DNA from: JAZFSZ01 sp036446455
GTDB taxonomy: Bacteria > Pseudomonadota > Gammaproteobacteria > Acidiferrobacterales > JAJDNE01
Assembly (NCBI GenBank): GCA_036446455.1
Contig: JAZFSZ010000115.1
Span: forward strand, 1 to 64,000
Direction of reading: 5' to 3'
Length of the DNA: 64,000 nt
A model generated the notes under the pieces. That model made no database searches and had not been told where the DNA came from. It saw nothing but the letters and a program-made list of their open reading frames with translations. The position numbers and the translations under genes were made by a program. This document shows, one piece after another, positions 63,933-64,000 of the stretch (its first letter is position 1; each line of letters starts with the position of its first letter).

Positions 63933-64000
63933 CAGCGGTCAATGTCCGTTACGACAATGCAATGAAAACACATACTTAGCATTTGCAAGCAAAATACTTT
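63933..64000. other. Right edge of window, no feature seen
   Basis: 68 bases after the LysR stop, AT-rich towards the end. No terminator or gene start recognised. Confidence 0.4.

Overview
The window reads as core chromosome of a gammaproteobacterium. The main reasons are the block ponA | pilMNOPQ-aroK-aroB-(dgt)-gltB-gltD-hemE, the tesA | ybbA-ybbP divergent pair and the hemL/thiE/thiD/rubredoxin neighbourhood, all familiar gammaproteobacterial gene orders. Base composition looks moderate and even. I cannot name a genus. I saw no rRNA, tRNA, CRISPR array, insertion sequence or prophage. The left edge cuts hemL. The right edge lies 68 bases past a LysR-type regulator gene.

Layout. 1-3343 (minus): an overlapping set hemH-thiD-thiE-hemL (heme and thiamine synthesis). 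3478-3642: a small rubredoxin gene. 3675-6260 (minus): a seven-helix membrane regulator with a degenerate receiver, a degenerate NtrC-type AAA+ domain and a Fis-type helix-turn-helix. 6597-14148: one operon for complete beta-oxidation (acyl-CoA dehydrogenase, thiolase, hydratase/dehydrogenase, acyl-CoA ligase). 14145-16504 (minus): argS and a SPOR-domain protein. 16592-18832 (minus): a CHASE2 adenylate cyclase, head to head with 18868-24464, a 1665-residue secreted NHL/TPR/transglutaminase-like protein and a small TPR partner. 24497-27918 (minus): penicillin-binding protein 1A and an unknown protein. 28117-33553: type IV pilus alignment and secretin genes pilMNOPQ. 33627-43642: aroK, aroB, dgt, gltB, gltD, hemE. 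43770-48299: a secreted trypsin-like protease, a degenerate GGDEF protein, a YfaZ-like outer-membrane protein, sfsA. 48397-52179: ybbP, ybbA and divergent tesA. 52188-55573 (minus): an Rrf2 regulator without Fe-S cysteines, a DUF4389 protein, a possible micro-gene, an unknown polytopic membrane protein, a fructosamine-kinase-like protein. 55933-56547: hemolysin III family. 56688-59657 (minus): rhombosortase, its probable lipoprotein substrate, and a TPR protein. 59766-63932: a redox/electrophile cluster (nitroreductase, glutathionyl-hydroquinone reductase, DoxX, pirin, double CDGSH protein) with a divergent LysR regulator.

How it fits together. Most of the window is housekeeping: tetrapyrroles, thiamine, shikimate, glutamate, cell wall, pili and fat breakdown. 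The less ordinary parts are (i) the membrane-bound regulator whose ATPase and receiver domains have lost their catalytic motifs, (ii) the cyclase/NHL-TPR-transglutaminase locus, (iii) the dedicated rhombosortase-lipoprotein pair, (iv) the LysR-linked electrophile cluster, whose 154-base control region carries two matched TTCA-N7-TGAA dyads 77 bases apart, and (v) a GGDEF protein that has lost the catalytic motif but kept the RxxD inhibitory-site motif. Items (i), (ii) and (iv) are the best candidates for an undescribed system. All functional statements are from reading the sequence; no database search was run.
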